64,000 nucleotides of DNA from JAGQWW01 sp041392845 (lineage in GTDB: Bacteria > Bacteroidota > Bacteroidia > Chitinophagales > Saprospiraceae): assembly GCA_041392845.1 (NCBI GenBank), contig JAWKLG010000007.1:124001-188000 (forward strand), read 5' to 3'. The notes under the pieces are model-generated. The model ran no database searches, was not told where the DNA came from, and worked only from the letters and a program-made list of their open reading frames with translations. The position numbers and the translations under genes are program-made. Shown piece after piece: positions 59,888-64,000 of the stretch (positions within the stretch are counted from its first letter, which is position 1; each line of letters opens with the position of its first letter).

Positions 59888-61336
59888 ATGAAACCAAAAA
59901 AAATCAATTTTGCTTCCATTCAATTACTCACAGGTATATTTTTAATTATTTTTTCATCCTGTTCTGAAAGCAGTCAAACCACCAAAGAAGCAGCTCCTAA
60001 CAATCCAATGGCTGCACTTTTATTACAACGTGAAACGGAACTCGCGTCTATTCCTTCCCCTTATATTGTAGATGATAATAAGATTAAAGAAATAAGAGAA
60101 ATGATTAAAACATCAGATACAGGCCGAGCTTTGGAAGCTCGATTTTATTTGGCCAAAAACCTCTTATTTTATGGTGATGCTGAAGGCTCTATTAGAGAGT
60201 TAGAATCATTAATGGCTGATATAAATGAGTTGAATGTTAATCTTCCGCCTAAGCAATTGAGTCTCTTTTTCAACACGCTGGGACTATCTTATCTAAGACT
60301 TGGAGAAGAATTAAATTGTGTTGACAATGCAAATGAAGCAACTTGTATCATTCCCATAGCAAAAGACGGCATTCATACAATCAAGTCTGCCTCTGAAGCA
60401 GCCGTTAGCAATTTTGAATTTGCCCTGCAAGTTAATCCTCAAGATTATGAAACCATGTGGCTTTTGAACCTTGCCCATATGACCTTAGGCAGTTATCCTG
60501 AAGGAGTTCAAAAAGAGTACCTTATTGATCCAAGCAAGTTTAAAAATGATAATAATTTTCCAAAATTTTTAAATCAGGGTATTAAGAGTGGTGCAGGTGA
60601 TAATCGATTATCAGGTGGTTGTGTAATTGAAGATTTTAACCTGGATGGTTATCTCGATATCATGGTAAGCTCTTGGGGAAATAAAGACCCCTTAAAGGTT
60701 TATATCAACAAAGGCGACGGAACCTTTGAATTGATGCCTGAACAAGAAAATTTGAGAGGCATTTTTGGTGGATTAAACATGGTCTCAACTGACTACAATA
60801 ACGATGGATACATCGACGTACTCGTTTTGCGTGGAGCATGGCTAAGTCGAAAAGGTTGTCTTCCAAATAGTTTATTAAAAGGAAATGGCGATGGCACCTT
60901 TGAAGATGTAACCCTTGTGGCAGGATTGACAGGCATGTTTCCTACCCAGGCAGCAGTTTGGACGGACATTGATTTGGATGGAAATATTGACCTTTTTATT
61001 GGCAACGAAAATCAATCCAATGAAAACTTTGCCTCTGAATTTTATTACAACAATGGCGATGGCACCTTTACAAATATAGCTAGTAAATTAGGTTTGGACA
61101 TAACCATTTGGGTAAAAGGCTGTAGTGCAGGAGATGTAAACAACGATGGATTTAATGATTTGTTTGTAAGTAATTTTAAAGGTGACAATTACCTTTTCAT
61201 TCACAATGGTGCCACTGAAATTGACAAAATAAAATTTACAAATCAGGCAAAGGAAAGGGGAGTCGATCAACCTTTCAGTAGTTTTTCAACCTGGTTTTTG
61301 ATTTTAATCAGGATGGGCATGATGATATCTTTCTAA
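59888..61336 (+). CDS. FG-GAP/VCBS-repeat lipoprotein with ASPIC/UnbV end, N-terminal part
   Basis: The ATG at 59888 (MKPKKINFASIQLLTGIFLIIFSSCSES) gives a lipoprotein signal with the lipobox cysteine near residue 25. A TPR-like helical region (about 60-200) is followed by FG-GAP/VCBS calcium-loop repeats (DFNLDGYLDIMVSSWG, DYNNDGYIDVLVLRG, DIDLDGNIDLFIGNE, DVNNDGFNDLFVSNF). The frame fails at STWFLILIRMGMMISF. With six T instead of five at 61295-61299 it would read STWFFDFNQDGHDDIFLIDYGQSEW, a proper repeat. Two more shifts near 61361 and 61455 lead into the following ORF. CRTAC1-like architecture; likely exported carbohydrate- or protein-binding lipoprotein. Confidence 0.85.
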   Translation: MKPKKINFASIQLLTGIFLIIFSSCSESSQTTKEAAPNNPMAALLLQRETELASIPSPYIVDDNKIKEIREMIKTSDTGRALEARFYLAKNLLFYGDAEGSIRELESLMADINELNVNLPPKQLSLFFNTLGLSYLRLGEELNCVDNANEATCIIPIAKDGIHTIKSASEAAVSNFEFALQVNPQDYETMWLLNLAHMTLGSYPEGVQKEYLIDPSKFKNDNNFPKFLNQGIKSGAGDNRLSGGCVIEDFNLDGYLDIMVSSWGNKDPLKVYINKGDGTFELMPEQENLRGIFGGLNMVSTDYNNDGYIDVLVLRGAWLSRKGCLPNSLLKGNGDGTFEDVTLVAGLTGMFPTQAAVWTDIDLDGNIDLFIGNENQSNENFASEFYYNNGDGTFTNIASKLGLDITIWVKGCSAGDVNNDGFNDLFVSNFKGDNYLFIHNGATEIDKIKFTNQAKERGVDQPFSSFSTWFLILIRMGMMISF

Positions 61337-61491
61337 TCGATTACGGACAATCAGAATGGGAAAAGTGAAAATTTCATATTGTCTTTAATGAGCCAAAAGC
61401 AACCTTATCATCCAAGGCTTTATTTAAATGATGGGAAAGGATTTTTCAAGACCAATCAGAAGCTGCAGGACTAACTGAAGTTGTTTATGCC

Positions 61492-62109
61492 ATGGGATCA
61501 AATTTTGGCGATTTAAATAAAGATGGATTTCCTGATTTTTATCTTTCTACCGGATCACCTCAGTTTAACAACATCTATCCTAACAAGATGTATCTCACTA
61601 TAGATGGAAAAATGGTTGAAGATGTGTCTTACAGCGGAGGTTTTGGGCATTTACAAAAAGGTCATGCTGTTGCTTTTGCTGATTTAGACAATGATGGAGA
61701 CCAGGATGTTTACAATGTTATTGGAGGAGCTTATCCGGGGGACAATTTCAACAATGCTCTATTTGTTAATCCGGGGAATAATAATAATTTCCTATATGTA
61801 ACACTTGAAGGAAAAACCACCAACAAAGCAGCAATTGGAAGTAAAATCGAAGTATTCAGCAAGGACTCCTCAGGAAAAAAGAAAGTAAGCAGAAAGGTTG
61901 TGAATTGCGGTGGAAGCTTTGGTTGTTCCCCGATAAAAAGACAGGAAATTGGTTTGGGGACTTCAAATTCAATTGATTCGGTAAGAATTCATTGGGCCAA
62001 CAAAAATCATCAAATTCAGACCATTAAAGATGTAGAACCAAATACCTGGATTAAGATATCAGAGTTAGAAAGTTCGGTTGAAAAATTAAACCTTAAAAAT
62101 CCAACATAA
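61492..62109 (+). CDS. FG-GAP/ASPIC-UnbV lipoprotein, C-terminal part
   Basis: Direct continuation of the previous gene in another frame. In-frame sequence upstream of the first ATG (from about 61455) already reads SEAAGLTEVVY. It has two more calcium-loop repeats (DLNKDGFPDFYLSTG, DLDNDGDQDVYNVIGG) and the ASPIC/UnbV domain (AAIGSKIEVF, GGSFGCSPIKRQEIGLG, SVRIHWANKNHQIQTIKD). There is no promoter or signal of its own. Between the two parts, the off-frame text PYHPRLYLNDGKGFFK fits the family, so the full gene is 59888-62109 (about 740 aa). Confidence 0.82.
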   Translation: MGSNFGDLNKDGFPDFYLSTGSPQFNNIYPNKMYLTIDGKMVEDVSYSGGFGHLQKGHAVAFADLDNDGDQDVYNVIGGAYPGDNFNNALFVNPGNNNNFLYVTLEGKTTNKAAIGSKIEVFSKDSSGKKKVSRKVVNCGGSFGCSPIKRQEIGLGTSNSIDSVRIHWANKNHQIQTIKDVEPNTWIKISELESSVEKLNLKNPT

Positions 62110-62111
62110 AT

Positions 62112-62141
62112 AAAAAAGGAGCCTAAAATGGCTCCTTTTTT
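62112..62141. terminator. Bidirectional intrinsic terminator
   Basis: AAAAAAGGAGCC (62112-62123) / GGCTCCTTTTTT (62130-62141), 6-base loop. T-runs flank it on both strands, so it serves the convergent FG-GAP and lipoprotein genes. Confidence 0.92.
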
Positions 62142-62144
62142 ATT

Positions 62145-62723
62145 TTAATTGCTGTACTCTACCCAGGATAATTTATACCCTCCTTCTGAACCCAGTTTTC
62201 CAAAATAAAACTTCGCAGAAGAATCAAGGACGATTTTTCCGTCTTTAGCTGTAGTATTTCCAACCGTAAAATAATAGACTTTTGAACCTTTTTCCAGGCC
62301 AAGCTTTTGAGCCATGGCCTCATTGGTTCCCTTATCGCCTACCTGATAACTATCGACATCGGTCGCTTTTAAAACAGCTACCTTTTGTCTTACGTTGTCA
62401 TCAAACAAGCGGTAATACATGATTTTCATTTCCTCTTCATCCAGGCCGTCTTTATTTCCCTTGGTACTAAGACCGTCTGTTCCATATACCGGATAATGAA
62501 TAAGCGTCATTACATAGACCTTTGACTCTTTGACCACTCCTTCTTTGAATTGTTGCCAATAGGAATTCCAGGCTCCGTCCAAAGCTTCTATATTTTCGGG
62601 AATTTCGGGAGCTTCTACCACCACTTCATTCACTTTATCGGAACTTTCATTCACCGGTTTTCGCTCTTCTTTACAAGCTGAAAATACCACCAGGGAAAAA
62701 AGACTTAATATTAATAATCGCAT
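62145..62723 (-). CDS. Lipoprotein of unknown function
   Basis: 192 aa. Signal MRLLILSLFSLVVFSAC with the lipobox cysteine at residue 17. An acidic/Pro-rich linker (about 20-45) and a mixed alpha/beta domain follow (WNSYWQQFKEGVVKESKVYVMTLIHYPVYG to YYFTVGNTTAKDGKIVLDSSAKFYFGKLGSEGGYKLSWVEYSN). Not recognised; the shape resembles small periplasmic ligand-binding domains, but no family can be claimed. ATG start. Confidence 0.75.
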   Translation of the reverse strand: MRLLILSLFSLVVFSACKEERKPVNESSDKVNEVVVEAPEIPENIEALDGAWNSYWQQFKEGVVKESKVYVMTLIHYPVYGTDGLSTKGNKDGLDEEEMKIMYYRLFDDNVRQKVAVLKATDVDSYQVGDKGTNEAMAQKLGLEKGSKVYYFTVGNTTAKDGKIVLDSSAKFYFGKLGSEGGYKLSWVEYSN

Positions 62724-62750
62724 AGTAATTGAATTTTATAAAAATGCTAA

Positions 62751-62777
62751 ACCTCCCCGACAAACTGCCGGGGAGGT
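62751..62777 (-). terminator. Terminator of the partial T9SS gene
   Basis: Minus-strand arms ACCTCCCCG / CGGGGAGGT (62769-62777 and 62751-62759) with a 9-base loop, followed by an interrupted T-rich stretch. It lies 24 bases after the stop of the T9SS gene. Confidence 0.65.
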
Positions 62778-62800
62778 CGCAAAGTTATCTGAAAGTTAGA

Positions 62801-64000
62801 TTATTTTACAAGAATCATCTTTCTGGTTGCAGTATGACCGGTAGTTTCCAATCGATAATAAAGAACGCCTGTTGCAGCAAGTTCATTATTATTAACCTGG
62901 AATACATTGTATCCGGCTTCAAAATTACCCTGGTAAACTTTCAACACTTTACCAGCTACATCATACACTGTAAGAGTAGCCAAGTCAGCTTCTGGAAGAT
63001 TGAAACCAATGGTAGTTGATTCAGTGAATGGGTTTGGAGTGTTTTGGTACAACTCAAATCCATCTGCTGTTTCTTCAGCACCATTGAAGTCAAGGTTTAC
63101 ATTTCTGAAGTCAAGGTTTTCTGCATTCGCTGCATAAGCCTCAGCTGCAGTATACTGAGAACTGAATTTAATTAGGTTGCTCAGTGTTCCGGCTTCTTTT
63201 GCACGGAATTGTAGCGTAAATAATACGCCGGTTTTTCCAGTTAGTGTTGTTTTTGAATTGTCCCAGGAAGTTGTGATGACACCCTCATTAACCATAGCCA
63301 AACCGAAGTTAGACTCTGTAAGTCTTTCCAAATCACCTGTTTCGATGTCTGTCAACTCAAGTGCATTTTGGTCAAACTCGATGGTATACTGGTAACCAAC
63401 GATTCCTGAGAAATCTTTAGATGTAAACGGTACGGTAACAAATTCTCCTTTAGCAAATTCCTGCTCAGCTGTTTCAAACGTAAGTGTTCCGTTGAAACTT
63501 CTGTTTCCTACACCAGCAGTAAGGTTTGGAGTTGCATCACCGTTAACGTCACCAACTTTGATGGCGATAAAGTCTGCTTCCAAATCACTTCCTGCAAGGT
63601 CATTGAAGTTGATAACTTCAGGGAACGGACTTGCAAATGGATTTTGTGGATTAGGGAATACGAAATCTTTGTCCACAAATCTCCAGGAGTTGTTGTTAGG
63701 GAAACTACCTGCTACTCTCAATACCGCTTTACGAGCTGCAACAAGGTCAAGTGTAGTTACATCACCTGAATTGTTAACGTCTGCTGCGATGATTTGGTAA
63801 GGAGTGTCAAGACGCTTCACAAACAATACGTGCTTGCTAATCAATACAAGGTCATAAGTAGATACACCATTGGTGATGTTGTCTGCCAATCTTGGAGCAA
63901 GGGTATAATCATAACCTGCCTGAAGGTTGGTAAAGCTAAACTGACCAGTAGCAGAAGTAGTGAATGAACTCAAAACAGACTGATTTCCGTTCAAGTCGAT
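62801..64000 (-). CDS. T9SS cargo protein, C-terminal part (gene continues beyond the window)
   Basis: The open frame runs off the right edge, so the start is outside. Visible from N to C: a carboxypeptidase-regulatory-like strand pair (TGQFSFTNLQAGYDYTLAPR), a dockerin-like segment (ADVNNSGDVTTLDLVAARKAVL and IKVGDVNGDATP), a cohesin-like domain (GTLTFETAEQEFAKGEFVTVPF to VLFTLQFRAKEAG), and a T9SS type A domain (FELYQNTPNPFTESTTIGF, LTVYDVAGKVLKVY, ATGVLYYRLET, KMILVK). The order dockerin, cohesin, sorting domain is the same as in the giant protein's C-terminus, so they are paralogous in this region. Secreted; function unknown. Confidence 0.87.
   Translation of the reverse strand: MDLNGNQSVLSSFTTSATGQFSFTNLQAGYDYTLAPRLADNITNGVSTYDLVLISKHVLFVKRLDTPYQIIAADVNNSGDVTTLDLVAARKAVLRVAGSFPNNNSWRFVDKDFVFPNPQNPFASPFPEVINFNDLAGSDLEADFIAIKVGDVNGDATPNLTAGVGNRSFNGTLTFETAEQEFAKGEFVTVPFTSKDFSGIVGYQYTIEFDQNALELTDIETGDLERLTESNFGLAMVNEGVITTSWDNSKTTLTGKTGVLFTLQFRAKEAGTLSNLIKFSSQYTAAEAYAANAENLDFRNVNLDFNGAEETADGFELYQNTPNPFTESTTIGFNLPEADLATLTVYDVAGKVLKVYQGNFEAGYNVFQVNNNELAATGVLYYRLETTGHTATRKMILVK

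Noticed and set aside
1..64000. tRNA, rRNA, insertion sequence, prophage or integron
   Set aside because: No cloverleaf, rRNA-like text, transposase, integrase or phage structural gene was recognised by eye. A tRNA scan would be decisive.

Overview
This window looks like a chromosomal segment of a Bacteroidota bacterium, most likely from the Saprospiria/Chitinophagia side. The support is: five large secreted proteins ending in type IX secretion (T9SS) C-terminal sorting domains, a porQ gene for the T9SS machinery, SprB-type repeats, several lipoproteins, Bacteroidota promoter boxes (TAnnTTTG), and Bacteroidota-typical DUF3667, DUF4920 and CHRD proteins. No rRNA, tRNA, insertion sequence, prophage or CRISPR array was seen. 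The family-level placement is inference.

Layout. 0-8 kb: a YitT-like membrane protein, a split GT2 glycosyltransferase, a DUF2254 membrane protein, truA, a secreted clan GH-A-like glycosidase and a polyprenyl-phosphate sugar transferase. 8-17 kb: a metal ABC permease fused to a DtxR/MntR-type repressor with a palindromic operator in front, an orphan TolC, two tandem di-haem peroxidase lipoproteins, birA, rsfS and ftsH. 17-28 kb: a giant Kazal/PPC/SprB-repeat/PKD/cohesin/dockerin/T9SS protein broken by indels, and a BNR-propeller T9SS protein. 28-36 kb: a biotin-dependent decarboxylase alpha subunit with an OadG-like subunit, a class V aminotransferase, a TlpA-like thioredoxin, a GT-C-like membrane protein and a DUF4920 lipoprotein. 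36-46 kb: a secreted MORN-caspase protein, an aldehyde dehydrogenase, a small membrane protein, a very unusual Clp/HSP100 ATPase with a release-factor-like tail, a response regulator, a GT2 and recX. 46-64 kb: mscS, DUF3592, glycosylasparaginase, DUF1232, a six-CHRD T9SS protein, rpsT, xseB, porQ, a YwqK-like lipoprotein, DUF3667, a TonB-dependent receptor, a HEAT-like protein, a broken FG-GAP/ASPIC-UnbV lipoprotein, another lipoprotein, and a T9SS cargo truncated by the window edge.

How genes connect. PorQ belongs to the machinery that exports the T9SS cargos in the window. BirA would biotinylate the decarboxylase alpha subunit. The sugar transferase and several glycosyltransferases point to surface polysaccharide synthesis.

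Two patterns cut across the annotation. First, short-period repeats, mostly heptanucleotide words, fill several gene 3' ends, often flush with the stop codons and often forming long hairpins or intrinsic terminators. Words are shared between loci 22-35 kb apart. Second, at least ten single-base-scale indels interrupt five genes, many beside homopolymers. Assembly or sequencing error is the simplest explanation, though the yitT-like and GT2 breaks are less clearly homopolymeric.
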